Origin: Microbacterium gallinarum
GTDB lineage: Bacteria; Actinomycetota; Actinomycetes; Actinomycetales; Microbacteriaceae
NCBI RefSeq assembly: GCF_014837165.1
Contig: NZ_JACSPM010000001.1
Coordinates: 1,012,304-1,076,303, forward strand
Length of the DNA stretch: 64,000 nt
Direction of reading: 5' to 3'
This document shows, piece after piece, positions 34,035 through 42,973 of the stretch. Made by a program: the position numbers and the translations under genes. The notes under the pieces were generated by a model. It saw only the letters and a list, made by a program, of their open reading frames with translations. It ran no database searches and was not told the DNA's origin. The stretch's first letter is position 1; each line of letters opens with the position of its first letter.

Positions 34035-35435
34035 ATGTCAATGACGGACTCGCGGCCCCTGGCCGAGACCTGGTCCCCGCCGCCCACCCTGGAGGACCAC
34101 CTGACCGAGGGCCGCACGGTGCGCGAGGCGCATCCGCGCGAGAGCCTGGCTGTGCTGCCGGAAGGCGAGCGCGATCCGATAGGGATCCTCGATCAGCAGG
34201 ATTCGACCCGTGTGCCCGAGCTCGTGCCCATCCGCACGCAGCGCATGAGCGAGAGCGCCTTCGCGTTCTATCGGGGAACAGCGGCCCTGATGGCCGCCGA
34301 CCTCGCACGGTCGCCCAGCAGCGGCATCGAGGTCGGGTCGTGCGGTGACGCGCACGTGTCGAACTTCGGCTTGTTCGCATCGCCGCAGCGCACGCTCGTG
34401 TTCGACCTCAACGACTTCGACGAGTCGGCCTGGGCCCCGTGGGAGTGGGACGTCAAACGCCTCGTGACGAGCATCGTGATCGCCGGGCAGTCCACCTCGC
34501 GCGATGAGGAGGTGGTGCGGGATGCCGCGCTCGGCGCCGTGCGCACGTACGCGCGCGCCCTCGGCAGCGGCGCCAAGCGCAGTCCGCTCAAGCGCTACTA
34601 CGACCACTTCGACGCGGACGCGGCCTCGGACTCGCTCGACCCGGAGTCGGCGGAGGCTCTGCACAAGGCTGTGAAGGACGCCGAGAAGCGCACGTCCGCC
34701 CGCGCGGTGCGCAAGCTCACGTCGCTCGACGACGCCGGTCGGCTCGTGTTCGGCGAGACGCCGCCGACGATGACGCACGTGGACCCGCGGATCGAGCTGC
34801 GGATCAACGAGTTCGTGGCGCAGTACCAGCGGTCGGCCAACGTCGACATCCGCGTGCTGCTGCAGAAGTACCACGTCACCGACATCGCCCGCCGCGTGGT
34901 GGGCGTCGGCAGTGTCGGCACGCGCTGCTACCTGATCTCCTTGTCGGACGGCGACGGCAATGCGCTGATCCTGCAGGGCAAGGAGGCGGGACAGAGCGTG
35001 CTCGTTGAATTCGGCAAGGTGGCGCAGCCGGAGTCCGTCGCCCGCTACATCGAGGAGAACGGCGAGGGCGGGCGCGTCGTGGCGATGCAGCGGATCCTGC
35101 AGGCGGTGTCGGATCCGTTCCTCGGCCACCTCACCGGCCCGTCGATCGACGGACCCGAGCGCTCGTTCTACGTGCGGCAGTTCCACGACAAGAAGGGCGG
35201 CTTCGACGTCGACACGCTCGAGGACGCCGCCTTCGGCTGGTACGCGGATGCCTGCGCCTCGACGCTCGCGCGCGCACACGGCCAGTCCCCCAACGCGGCG
35301 GTCGTCGCCGGGTACGCGGGCGGTGGCCGCGTGGTCGGCGAGGCGATCCTGGAATGGTCGTACGCCTACGCCGACCTGTCCCGTGCGGACTGGGAGCTCT
35401 TCCGCCGTCACCGCGGGGTGGGCGAGGCGGGCTGA
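34035..35435 (+). CDS. DUF2252 family protein
   Basis: The protein has 466 residues, the usual DUF2252 length. The family core is visible: FAFYRGTAALMAADL, GDAHVSNFG, FDLNDFDESAWAPWEWDVKRL and FYVRQFHDKKG. The order resembles kinase-fold proteins (GDAH...N and a D-x-D), so a distant aminoglycoside-phosphotransferase-like fold is possible; the biochemical role is unknown. A -10-like CACACT ends 6 nt before ATG 34035, which fits a leaderless message; no Shine-Dalgarno is present. Stands alone. Confidence 0.88.
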   Translation: MSMTDSRPLAETWSPPPTLEDHLTEGRTVREAHPRESLAVLPEGERDPIGILDQQDSTRVPELVPIRTQRMSESAFAFYRGTAALMAADLARSPSSGIEVGSCGDAHVSNFGLFASPQRTLVFDLNDFDESAWAPWEWDVKRLVTSIVIAGQSTSRDEEVVRDAALGAVRTYARALGSGAKRSPLKRYYDHFDADAASDSLDPESAEALHKAVKDAEKRTSARAVRKLTSLDDAGRLVFGETPPTMTHVDPRIELRINEFVAQYQRSANVDIRVLLQKYHVTDIARRVVGVGSVGTRCYLISLSDGDGNALILQGKEAGQSVLVEFGKVAQPESVARYIEENGEGGRVVAMQRILQAVSDPFLGHLTGPSIDGPERSFYVRQFHDKKGGFDVDTLEDAAFGWYADACASTLARAHGQSPNAAVVAGYAGGGRVVGEAILEWSYAYADLSRADWELFRRHRGVGEAG

Positions 35436-35451
35436 CAGGCGGGGCGCGCGC

Positions 35452-37089
35452 TCAGAGGCCTTCGACGCGGCCGACGAGGTTCACCCTGATGCCGATGCGG
35501 TCGAACATCGCCGCTTTGGCGATGAGCGCCTTGTCGGCGGTCTCGGCATCGGGCGCGTAGACCACCTGCGCGTGGTTGGCCTTGTGCCGTGCCATGAACT
35601 GGTCGCGCGAGACGTCGTGCAGCACGACGTGGGCGATCGGCCACTCGGGGTTCGTGGCGTCCTTGCGCCGCTGCGTCTCCTCGACGGGCAGCTCGACGAC
35701 CGACCCGCGGAACACATCGGCCTGCAGGATGCCGTCGGCGATGAACACACGCGAGATCACGACCTCGCCCGGCCGGGAGATGCCGTTGATCGTCGCGCCG
35801 CCGGCAGGGAAGAACACCGGGCCCTGACGCCAGCCTTCGGCCTTGTCCCACCCGCCGAGGTGCGATGCCGGGACCGAGCCCGAGATCTCGTAGACCCAGA
35901 CGAACTCCCCGTCGTACTCCTCGCCCCACCGCACGTCGTGCAGGGTGTTGTCGGGCACGAGGCCCATCGCCCGCCAGACCCGGTCGGTGATGAGCGCATC
36001 CACCGCGACGCCCTCGTCGGCCTCGTTGAAGTGCGGGAACGCACGGCCCGCGAACAGCTCGCGCGAGCCGTCGCGCGAAAGCACCGGCGGACGCTCGGTC
36101 GAGTTCAGCACGCCTTCGGCGAGGTCGGAGGCGGGCACCAGGTCCTTGAGGCCCTGCTGGTACTGGATGCCGACGGCGTCGAGGCCGAAGTCGTCGGCGA
36201 TCCGCAGCGCGGCGATGTACATCTTCATCTGCCAGCGCACCTGCGCCTCGGTCAGCTCGGTCTCCTCGTCGGTGCCGAAGCGGAACGTCATGCCGCGGTC
36301 GATCAGCCAGTCGCGGGCTGCGTCGGCCTCGGCATCCGTCACCGTCAGCATCTCGGCGTACAGCGCAGACTGCGACAGGCGCTCCTTGTAGATGCCCGTC
36401 GCATTGAGCAGCTCGTCGTCGAAGATCGCGTTGTACATGCCCATGCAGCCCTCGTCGAACACGCCGATGATGGCCTTGTCTGCGAGCAGCTCATCGCCGA
36501 GAGCGCGTCCGAGCTCGACCTCGGCCGTGGCCGGCAGCTCGCCGAGCGGCCGCACGTGCGAGGCGTCGTGGGTGATGGTGCCCGTCTCGGTCCACTCCTC
36601 GAGCCCGGCCTTGAACCAGTCGTCGGTGAAGTCGACCGACCAGATCGTCGAGTAGGCCTTGCCCATCTTCGTGAGACCGGCGTTGAGGCCGAGCAGCCCG
36701 ACAAGACCGGGCCAGTCGCCGGCGAAGTTCGCGACGGTGAGGATCGGCCCCTCGTGGGTGCGCAGTCCGGCGAGGACGTGGTGCGAGTACTGCCACACCG
36801 CCTCGGCAACGATGAGGGGCGCGTCCGTGGGGATCGTCTTGAAGACCTCGAGCCCCATCCGCTGGCTCGAGATGAATCCGTGTCCGGTAGCGGGGTCGAC
36901 ATCGTTGGCGCGCACGACCGTCCAGCCCAGATCGCCGAGCGCCGCTGTCACGTCCGCCTCCATCTGCGCCTGCGTGGGCCAACCCGCCGTGTTCGCCGAC
37001 TCGCGCAGATCGCCGCTCGCGATGAGGTACGCGGTCTTCGGGGGGACGGCCGCGCGTGCGCGGGCTGCCGGGAGGGTGTAGGTGCTCAT
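35452..37089 (-). CDS. L-fucose/L-arabinose isomerase-like protein
   Basis: The 545-residue cytoplasmic enzyme belongs to the FucI/AraA superfamily. Segments VIGVFDEGCMGMYNAIF and QYQQGLKDLVPASDL carry acidic residues expected in the metal site, and GLGLNAGLTKMGKAYSTIW lies in the substrate domain. It should interconvert an aldose and a ketose with Mn2+. The actual sugar is unknown, and the locus contains no fucose-specific aldolase of the FucA type. The ATG overlaps the kinase stop (ATGA). It is the last gene of the Tct operon. Confidence 0.8.
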   Translation of the reverse strand: MSTYTLPAARARAAVPPKTAYLIASGDLRESANTAGWPTQAQMEADVTAALGDLGWTVVRANDVDPATGHGFISSQRMGLEVFKTIPTDAPLIVAEAVWQYSHHVLAGLRTHEGPILTVANFAGDWPGLVGLLGLNAGLTKMGKAYSTIWSVDFTDDWFKAGLEEWTETGTITHDASHVRPLGELPATAEVELGRALGDELLADKAIIGVFDEGCMGMYNAIFDDELLNATGIYKERLSQSALYAEMLTVTDAEADAARDWLIDRGMTFRFGTDEETELTEAQVRWQMKMYIAALRIADDFGLDAVGIQYQQGLKDLVPASDLAEGVLNSTERPPVLSRDGSRELFAGRAFPHFNEADEGVAVDALITDRVWRAMGLVPDNTLHDVRWGEEYDGEFVWVYEISGSVPASHLGGWDKAEGWRQGPVFFPAGGATINGISRPGEVVISRVFIADGILQADVFRGSVVELPVEETQRRKDATNPEWPIAHVVLHDVSRDQFMARHKANHAQVVYAPDAETADKALIAKAAMFDRIGIRVNLVGRVEGL

Positions 37090-38033
37090 GCGTTCTCCTG
37101 TGGTGCGGGATGGTCGGTCGGAGTGGAGGTGGTCGCGTCGCTGCGGCCTGCCAGCCGGGCGGCGATCTCATCGGCGGTCGGCATCGCCTCGGCGGCGCCC
37201 CGCCGCGAGACCGCGATCGCGGCGGCGGCCGCTGCGGCCTCGAGGGCTCGATCCAGCGCGTCGCCGGCAGCCAGACCCGCGACGAGGACGCCCGTGAAGG
37301 TGTCCCCCGCCCCGGTGGTGTCGACGACGTCGGTCGCGACCGCCGCGACGGTGGTGACGACGGCGCCGTCGCGGGCGACGATCGCGCCGTGCCGGCCGCG
37401 CGTCAGGACGACGGTTCCGGCGAGTCGGCTCAGTGCGACCGCGGCAGACTCGGCATCGGCTTCGCCCGAGAGCAGCATCGCCTCGCCCTCGTTCGGGACG
37501 AGCACGTCGGCGAGGCGCAGGATGTCGTCGAGACCCTCGTGGGCGGGTGCGGGGGTCACGACGGTCGTCACGCCGTGCGCGCGGGCGTGAGCGAGTGCTT
37601 CGAGCAGCAGCGACTCGGGCCGCTCGAGCTGCACGACGAGATGGGATGCCGCGGCGATGGTCTCGCGGTCGGCATCGTCCAGCACGCTCCGCGCGTTCGC
37701 TCCGGCCACGACCACGATCGCGTTCTCGCCGTCGTCGGTCACGGTGATCTGGGCGATGCCGGTCGGCTCGTCCACGATGCGGACTCTCCCGACGTCGATT
37801 CCCTCGGCGGACAGCCACGAGCGCAGGCGCACCCCGAAATCGTCGGCACCGACCGCGCCGATGAAGGCGACCGTCGCACCGGCGCGCGCTGCGGCGACGG
37901 CCTGATTCAGGCCCTTGCCGCCGGGCCCGGCGTGGAACGACGATCCGAAGATCGTCTCGCCCGGTTCGACGCGTCGCTCCTGCCGCACGACGAGATCCAT
38001 GTTCGCGCTTCCCAGCACCGCGATCCCCGACAT
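37086..38033 (-). CDS. PfkB-family carbohydrate kinase (ribokinase-like)
   Basis: The protein has 315 residues from ATG 38031-38033, with GAGG before it; the frame also holds a GTG at 38040-38042. The PfkB signature GPGGKGLNQAVAAARAGA (~residue 39) and the catalytic region DTTGAGDTFTGVLVAGL with the base Asp are clear. It transfers ATP phosphate to a sugar or deoxy-sugar acid. Between the DapA-like gene and the isomerase gene, it probably phosphorylates the isomerised intermediate. The substrate is unproven; ribokinase is only the closest general match. Confidence 0.9.
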   Translation of the reverse strand: MSGIAVLGSANMDLVVRQERRVEPGETIFGSSFHAGPGGKGLNQAVAAARAGATVAFIGAVGADDFGVRLRSWLSAEGIDVGRVRIVDEPTGIAQITVTDDGENAIVVVAGANARSVLDDADRETIAAASHLVVQLERPESLLLEALAHARAHGVTTVVTPAPAHEGLDDILRLADVLVPNEGEAMLLSGEADAESAAVALSRLAGTVVLTRGRHGAIVARDGAVVTTVAAVATDVVDTTGAGDTFTGVLVAGLAAGDALDRALEAAAAAAAIAVSRRGAAEAMPTADEIAARLAGRSDATTSTPTDHPAPQENA

Positions 38034-38061
38034 CCGCCTCACCTTCCGCGCATCCGCCGAG

Positions 38062-38934
38062 TCAGGAGCCGTAGGCCGCGAGCACCCGCTCGATCTCCGC
38101 GATCGCCGACGCGTCCGGCTCGACGAGCGCCATCCGGCAGACGCCGTCGGCGATGCCCATGCTGCGATAGGCGGCCTTCATGCGCGCCATGTCTCCGCCG
38201 ATGACCGAGACGACGTCGTCGACGGCGGTCTGGGCCTGCTCGATCGCGGCGGGATCGCCGCTGTCCGCGGCCTGCGCGAGAGCGCGGAAGGGGCCGGGGA
38301 GCACCGACGACACCCCCGAGACCACGCCCTGCGCACCGGCCTCGCCGGCGGCCACGAGCTCGCGGTCGGCTCCCGTGTACAGCACGAAGCCGTCGGGCAC
38401 GGCGGCGCGGTAGGCAGCGAGCTCGTCGAGCGACAGCTCGCTGACCTTGGCCCCGATCACGTTGGGAAGAGTGGCGAGGCGGGTGAGAAGCTCCGGGCTG
38501 ACCTCGACACCGCTGCGCTTGGGATAGACGTAGACGAACAGCGTGCCGTCGCCGATGGCTTCGGACACCTCGGAGAAGTAGTCGAATACGGCGTCCTCGG
38601 TGACCGCGAGGTAGTACGGCGTGAGCGCCGCGAATTCCGTCGCCCCCAGCTGCTTGGCGATGCGCACGCGGCGCACCGCCTCGAAGGCGCTCGGCTGGCC
38701 GACGTGCACGATGACGCGCATCGCGCCGCCGAGCTCGTCGAGAGCGGCCGCGACGAGCGTCTCGAACTCGGCGTCGTCGATCGCCGGGAACTCCCCGGTT
38801 GTGCCGAGGACGAATGCGCCCTCGTTGCCCGACTGGGCGACGTACCGGAAGATCGACCGGCTGCCCTCGGCGTCGAGGGTCCCGTCGGGGTGGAAGCTCG
38901 TCGGGATGGCGGTCACGATGTCTCGGCGGGTCAC
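38062..38934 (-). CDS. Dihydrodipicolinate synthase/N-acetylneuraminate lyase family protein
   Basis: The protein has 290 residues from GTG 38932-38934, overlapping the tctA stop. The Schiff-base lysine K163 lies in IGAKVSELS and the conserved tyrosine Y137 in VYVYPKRSG. GTTGEFPAI matches the family's GTTGE substrate loop. It is a class I aldolase/lyase that cleaves or forms a 2-keto acid. With a sugar transporter, kinase and isomerase it is likelier to be a catabolic 2-keto-3-deoxy aldonate or related lyase than lysine biosynthesis; that is inference. Immediate upstream neighbours are the tct genes. Confidence 0.88.
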   Translation of the reverse strand: MTRRDIVTAIPTSFHPDGTLDAEGSRSIFRYVAQSGNEGAFVLGTTGEFPAIDDAEFETLVAAALDELGGAMRVIVHVGQPSAFEAVRRVRIAKQLGATEFAALTPYYLAVTEDAVFDYFSEVSEAIGDGTLFVYVYPKRSGVEVSPELLTRLATLPNVIGAKVSELSLDELAAYRAAVPDGFVLYTGADRELVAAGEAGAQGVVSGVSSVLPGPFRALAQAADSGDPAAIEQAQTAVDDVVSVIGGDMARMKAAYRSMGIADGVCRMALVEPDASAIAEIERVLAAYGS

Positions 38935-40583
38935 TTCTGATTCTCCTTGGGATTCACCGGACGCGTCGGAGCGACGTCCAGCTCGTCGGGCGTGCGGACC
39001 ACGCCCGTGACGGGGTCGGGCAGGGCGTCGATGGCGGTGTGCTTGGCCTCGATGTCGGCGACGGTGTCGTCGTCGAGGATCGACTCGGCGAACGAGCCCC
39101 GCTTGTCGCGCGGCCGGCGGGCGTTGCGCACCGCGGGCACGGCGATCGACAGCACGGCCAGCACGAGCAGGATGATCGCGATCGGGCTCACGACCTCGAA
39201 GAACGGGCGGGTCGGGAGGATCGCGAGCGTGCGCGCCAGATTCTCCTCGGCGAGCGGGCCGAGCAGGAGGCCGAGCACGACCGGGCCGGCCGGCACCGAC
39301 ATCCGCTTCAGCAGCAGGCCGATCACGCCGAACACGAGCATCGTGACCACGGTCGAGAGACTGTTCGACGTCGCGAACGTGCCGATGATGCAGAACACCA
39401 GGATGCCGCTCCACAGGTACGGCTGGGGGACGTCGAGGAGCTTCACCATGCCGCGCATGCGCACCAGGCTGAGGCCGAGCGACAGGAGCGTCGCGATGAG
39501 CATGATGCCCGTGATCGAGACGACGAGGCCGGGGCGATCGGCGAACAGACTCGGGCCGGGCGTGATGCCCCAGATGATCATCGAGCCGATCATGACGGCC
39601 ATCACGGAGTCGCCCGGGATGCCGAGGGCCATGGTGGTCGTGAGGGATCCGCCGAGGGTGGCGCTCGACGCGGTGTCCGAGGCGGTGATGCCCTCGATCG
39701 ACCCCTTGCCGAACTGCTCGGGCTGCTTGGACACCTTGCGCGCGCGCTCCCAGCCGATGAGGCCGGCGATGTCGCCGCCCGCCGCGGGGATGAGTCCGAC
39801 GCCGAGGCCGACGCCGCCCGACACCGCGAGCGCACGCCGCGTCTGACGCAGTTCGGCGCGGGTCGGCCACCAGCGGCCGAGGCTCGAGATCGGACGGGTC
39901 TTGGCGCGGTGGTAGGTGAGCAGCTGGTCGAACAGCTCGGCGATGCCGAAGAGTCCGATGATGACGGCGATGAAGTTGAAGCCCTCGAAGAGCTCGAGGA
40001 TGCCGAACGTATAGCGCTGATCGGCGGTGGCCGAGTACGTGCCTACGGTGCCGAGCATCAGTCCGAACAGCCCGGCGAGGATGCCCTTGAGCATCGACTT
40101 CGACGAGATGCCGATCATGATCGCGATGCCGAAGACGACCAGCGCGAACAGCTCGGGCGACTTGAAGAAGTTGCGCGCGAACGTGGCGACGGGCACGGCG
40201 GCCACGGCGAACAGCACGAGGGAGGCGAGGATGCCGATCGCCGACACGATCGCGGAGATCGTGAGCGCGAGGCCGGCGCGGCCCTGCTTGGCCATCGGAT
40301 AGCCGTCGAGTGTGGTCGCGATGGATGCCGGCGTGCCCGGGGTGTTCACCAGGATGGACGGCACCCGGTCGCCGAAGTTGGCCGCCACGTAGATGGTCAG
40401 GAGGACGGCGAGCCCCTGGACGGGCTCGAGGGTCATCGTGAACCCGGCGGCGAGCGCGACCGCCATCGTCGCGGTGATGCCCGGGAACGCTCCGACGAGG
40501 AAGCCGAGGAGCAGGCCCACGAGCATGTAGAGGAGGACGGAGATATCCAGCAGAGAGCTGATGCCGTCGAAGATGGCGTTCAT
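38931..40583 (-). CDS. tctA: Tripartite tricarboxylate transporter large membrane subunit (TctA)
   Basis: The protein has 550 residues and 10-12 helices. Family signatures include GFLVGAFPGITATMAVALAAGFT near the N-terminus, NFGDRVPSILVNTPGTPASIATTLDG, and GIPGDSVMAVMIG later. It is the sodium- or proton-coupled pore of the TTT system and works with TctB and the binding lipoprotein TctC. The C-terminal ~60 residues are cytoplasmic and acidic. The ATG overlaps the tctB stop by 4 nt and the stop overlaps the aldolase GTG, so the operon is translationally coupled. Confidence 0.93.
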   Translation of the reverse strand: MNAIFDGISSLLDISVLLYMLVGLLLGFLVGAFPGITATMAVALAAGFTMTLEPVQGLAVLLTIYVAANFGDRVPSILVNTPGTPASIATTLDGYPMAKQGRAGLALTISAIVSAIGILASLVLFAVAAVPVATFARNFFKSPELFALVVFGIAIMIGISSKSMLKGILAGLFGLMLGTVGTYSATADQRYTFGILELFEGFNFIAVIIGLFGIAELFDQLLTYHRAKTRPISSLGRWWPTRAELRQTRRALAVSGGVGLGVGLIPAAGGDIAGLIGWERARKVSKQPEQFGKGSIEGITASDTASSATLGGSLTTTMALGIPGDSVMAVMIGSMIIWGITPGPSLFADRPGLVVSITGIMLIATLLSLGLSLVRMRGMVKLLDVPQPYLWSGILVFCIIGTFATSNSLSTVVTMLVFGVIGLLLKRMSVPAGPVVLGLLLGPLAEENLARTLAILPTRPFFEVVSPIAIILLVLAVLSIAVPAVRNARRPRDKRGSFAESILDDDTVADIEAKHTAIDALPDPVTGVVRTPDELDVAPTRPVNPKENQK

Positions 40584-41110
40584 AGGGGAACCCTCAGCAG
40601 CACTCCGAAGAGCACATAGATGAATGCGGTCACCGCGAGCGGGTAGAGCACGAGGCCGAGCCAGCGCCGCTGGCCGAAGAGGAGCATCAGCGACGCCATG
40701 AAGAGCGCGGTGATGATGGGGAACAGCTCGATGCGGTAGCCGAACGCGACCACCGATGCGACCGTCCAGAGGGCGACGTAGACGCCGGTGAGCGCGCACG
40801 TCGCGATGACGCGGACGATGCCGCCGGGCTGAATCGGCTCGATGTCCTCCCGCGAGGGCGCGGGGCGGGCGATCGCGATCACCAGCAGCGCGATCGACAC
40901 CGCGACACCGCTCACGCCCAGCAGCAGCGGCCAGAAGCGCGCGTCGATCTGGCCGGGGGCGGCTTCCTGTCTCAGCGGGATCTGCGTGCCGAGGTAGAGA
41001 TAGATCGCGGTGAAGGCGAGTGCCACCGCTGCGAACAGGATCTCGAGGGGACGGGATGCCGCGGCCCCCGCCTGTTCCTCCGCAGCGACAGTGCTGTGCG
41101 ATGTCGACAT
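40580..41110 (-). CDS. tctB: Tripartite tricarboxylate transporter small membrane subunit (TctB)
   Basis: The protein has 176 residues and four helices, as expected of the small TTT subunit: ILFAAVALAFTAIYLYLG near the start, then two central helices and a final GLVLYPLAVTAFIYVLFG. The N-terminal 25 residues are cytoplasmic. It associates with TctA. The sequence varies greatly in this family, so the gene order tctC-tctB-tctA is important support. The gap from tctC is 52 nt. Confidence 0.88.
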   Translation of the reverse strand: MSTSHSTVAAEEQAGAAASRPLEILFAAVALAFTAIYLYLGTQIPLRQEAAPGQIDARFWPLLLGVSGVAVSIALLVIAIARPAPSREDIEPIQPGGIVRVIATCALTGVYVALWTVASVVAFGYRIELFPIITALFMASLMLLFGQRRWLGLVLYPLAVTAFIYVLFGVLLRVPL

Positions 41111-41162
41111 GTCGTCCTCCGAAGGTGTGGGGCGGGCTCTCGCCCGCCCCGCACCGGACGGG

Positions 41163-42131
41163 TCAGCCCAGGAGTTCCTGGAACAGGGTGAACTGGTCCT
41201 CGACGAAGGTCGTCCACTCGGCCGAGTCGCGGTACACGACGAGGTTGCCGGCGTCCGCCTGGAACTGCTGGTACGAGTCGCTCGCGACCGCCTCCTCGAC
41301 GGCGGACTCGAGCACGCTCTTCACGTCGTCCGGCAGGTCCTTGGGAGCGTAGATCCCGCCCCATCCACCGAAGACGACCTCAGCGCCGATGGCCTCCTGC
41401 GCGGTGGGGACGTCCGGAACGTCGGGGTGGCGCTCGTCGTGGAGCACCGCGAGGATCCGCACGGCGTCGCCTTGCGCGAGCGCTTCGCCGAGACCCGACA
41501 CCGCGGCGTCGGTCTCGCCGGACGCAGCGGCCGAGACGGCGGTCGCGCCGCCGTCGTACGGCACCGGGGTGAACGTGCCGCCGGCCTCGGCGGCGAGGCC
41601 GAGGGTCGCGGCCTCCCAGATCGAGCCCGCGCCCGAGTTGGCGACGGTGACGCTGCCGGCCTCCGCCTTGGCGACGAGATCCTCGAGGGTCTGCACGTCG
41701 CTCGACGCACCGACGGTGACGACGCCCGGAGCGAGCATGATCTGGCCGAGCAGATCGTAGTTCTCGGGGAGCACGTCGGCTCCCTGCGTGGTGTTGAGCA
41801 TCGCGATCTCGACCGGCGCGAACCCGATGACGTAGCCGTCGGCGGGCTGGGCCGCGACGTACTCCATCGCCAGGGCGCCTGCGGCGCCCGGCATGTTCTC
41901 GGGGATGACGCTGACGCCGAGGATGTCCTCGAGCTCCGTGGCGAGGGCGCGCGACGACAGGTCCGATCCGCCGCCCGGGTTCGCCTGGATGATCAGGCGC
42001 AGGTCCTTCTCGGGGAACGTCGACTCCGGTGCAGCGGTCTCCTCGACCTTGGTGCAGCCGGAGAGAACGAGAGCGGTCGCTGCGACGGCTGCGGCGGCGA
42101 CGGCGAGGCGGGTGATGCGCTTGCGGGGCAT
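41163..42131 (-). CDS. tctC: Tripartite tricarboxylate transporter substrate-binding lipoprotein (TctC)
   Basis: The protein has 322 residues from ATG 42129-42131, with AGAGGAGC upstream. The signal peptide ends in a lipobox LVLSGC (Cys 26), so the protein is anchored outside the membrane. The mature part has LRLIIQANPGGGSDLSSRALATELE, which matches the TctC/BugE fold (the P-x-G-x3-D loop binds carboxylates). It delivers a carboxylated substrate to TctAB. First gene of the operon; its promoter carries the GntR operator at 42191-42204. Confidence 0.93.
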   Translation of the reverse strand: MPRKRITRLAVAAAAVAATALVLSGCTKVEETAAPESTFPEKDLRLIIQANPGGGSDLSSRALATELEDILGVSVIPENMPGAAGALAMEYVAAQPADGYVIGFAPVEIAMLNTTQGADVLPENYDLLGQIMLAPGVVTVGASSDVQTLEDLVAKAEAGSVTVANSGAGSIWEAATLGLAAEAGGTFTPVPYDGGATAVSAAASGETDAAVSGLGEALAQGDAVRILAVLHDERHPDVPDVPTAQEAIGAEVVFGGWGGIYAPKDLPDDVKSVLESAVEEAVASDSYQQFQADAGNLVVYRDSAEWTTFVEDQFTLFQELLG

Positions 42132-42177
42132 CCTTGCTCCTCTGGTGCGTGGCCGACCCTGTTGTCGACTCACCTCG

Positions 42178-42206
42178 ACGTTACAGTGTCGACTGTTAAC
42201 AGTCAA
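42178..42206 (-). promoter_or_regulatory. Tct operon promoter with GntR operator
   Basis: On the minus strand, TTGACT (42206-42201), a 17-bp spacer and TAACGT (42183-42178) precede tctC by ~47 nt. The perfect palindrome GACTGTTAACAGTC (42191-42204) fills the spacer and touches the -35, so repression by occlusion is expected. The GntR gene lies just upstream. Confidence 0.8.
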
Positions 42207-42217
42207 CACTTCGTCGC

Positions 42218-42886
42218 TCAGGCCTCGCGGCGCGCGGCGAGCTCCATGGTCATGCGCTCTTCGGCGCCGGCGAGGTGCTGCGCCAGGACGCTGGACGCCG
42301 CGGCGACGTCGCCCGAGCGCATCACTGCGTAGAGGCGATCGTGGTCGGCAGCGGACTCGTGGAGATCCTCGTCGTGGTTGATCGTCACGTCGAGGAGCGA
42401 GGTGAAGGTCGGCAGGTACTGGCTCCACGCGCCCTCGAGACGGGGATGATCGGCGAGCGCGTAGATCTGCGCGTGGAAGTCGAGGTCGGCGGCGAGGAAA
42501 TCGGCGTGGTCGCCACGATCTGCCGCTTCGAGCATGCGTGTCACCGCCTCGCGCGAGGGGCGCCAGCGCGCATCGTCGCTCACGCGCATCGCCCGCTGAA
42601 GGGCGAGCTGCTCGAGTGCCGCGCGCAGGCTGTACAGCTGCTCCACGTCGTCGTCGGTGAGCCCGACGATGTAGATCCCGCGGGGCTTGTGCACCTCGAC
42701 GAGCTTCTCGAAGCTGAGCTGGGTGATCGCGTCGCGAACCGGTCCGCGACTCACCTGGAACTCGTCGGCGAGCGACTCCTCGGTGAGGCGATCGCCGGGC
42801 TGCAACTCGCCCCGGACGATGCGCTGGCGGATGATGTCCGCGATCTGCTGACCCAATGACGCGGCGCGCTGGACCGATCGAGTCAC
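42218..42886 (-). CDS. GntR-family regulator, FadR subfamily with FCD domain
   Basis: The protein has 222 residues from GTG 42884-42886, after AGGAG. The winged helix is IADIIRQRIVRGELQPGDRLTEESLADEFQVSRGPVRDAI (given by span, ~15-55). The all-helical FCD effector domain follows with its metal-binding histidines (FHAQIYALADH and HDRLYAVM). These often sense an organic acid or sugar intermediate. Operators GACTGTTAACAGTC (tct promoter) and CAGTTAACAG (own promoter) match each other, so autoregulation and substrate-induced derepression of the tct operon are expected. Confidence 0.93.
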   Translation of the reverse strand: MTRSVQRAASLGQQIADIIRQRIVRGELQPGDRLTEESLADEFQVSRGPVRDAITQLSFEKLVEVHKPRGIYIVGLTDDDVEQLYSLRAALEQLALQRAMRVSDDARWRPSREAVTRMLEAADRGDHADFLAADLDFHAQIYALADHPRLEGAWSQYLPTFTSLLDVTINHDEDLHESAADHDRLYAVMRSGDVAAASSVLAQHLAGAEERMTMELAARREA

Positions 42887-42900
42887 TCTCGTCTCCTGTC

Positions 42901-42914
42901 GACAGTTAACAGAG
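42901..42914 (-). promoter_or_regulatory. Second GntR operator, upstream of the regulator gene
   Basis: GACAGTTAACAGAG shares the GTTAAC core and CTGT/ACAG flanks with 42191-42204. It overlaps a -10-like TACTCT (complement of 42911-42916) before the GntR start. Confidence 0.7.
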
Positions 42915-42973
42915 TACGACGGAGTGGCCGGTCAGATCCAGCACGGATCGCACCGACTCCCGGCTCGGTCGGC

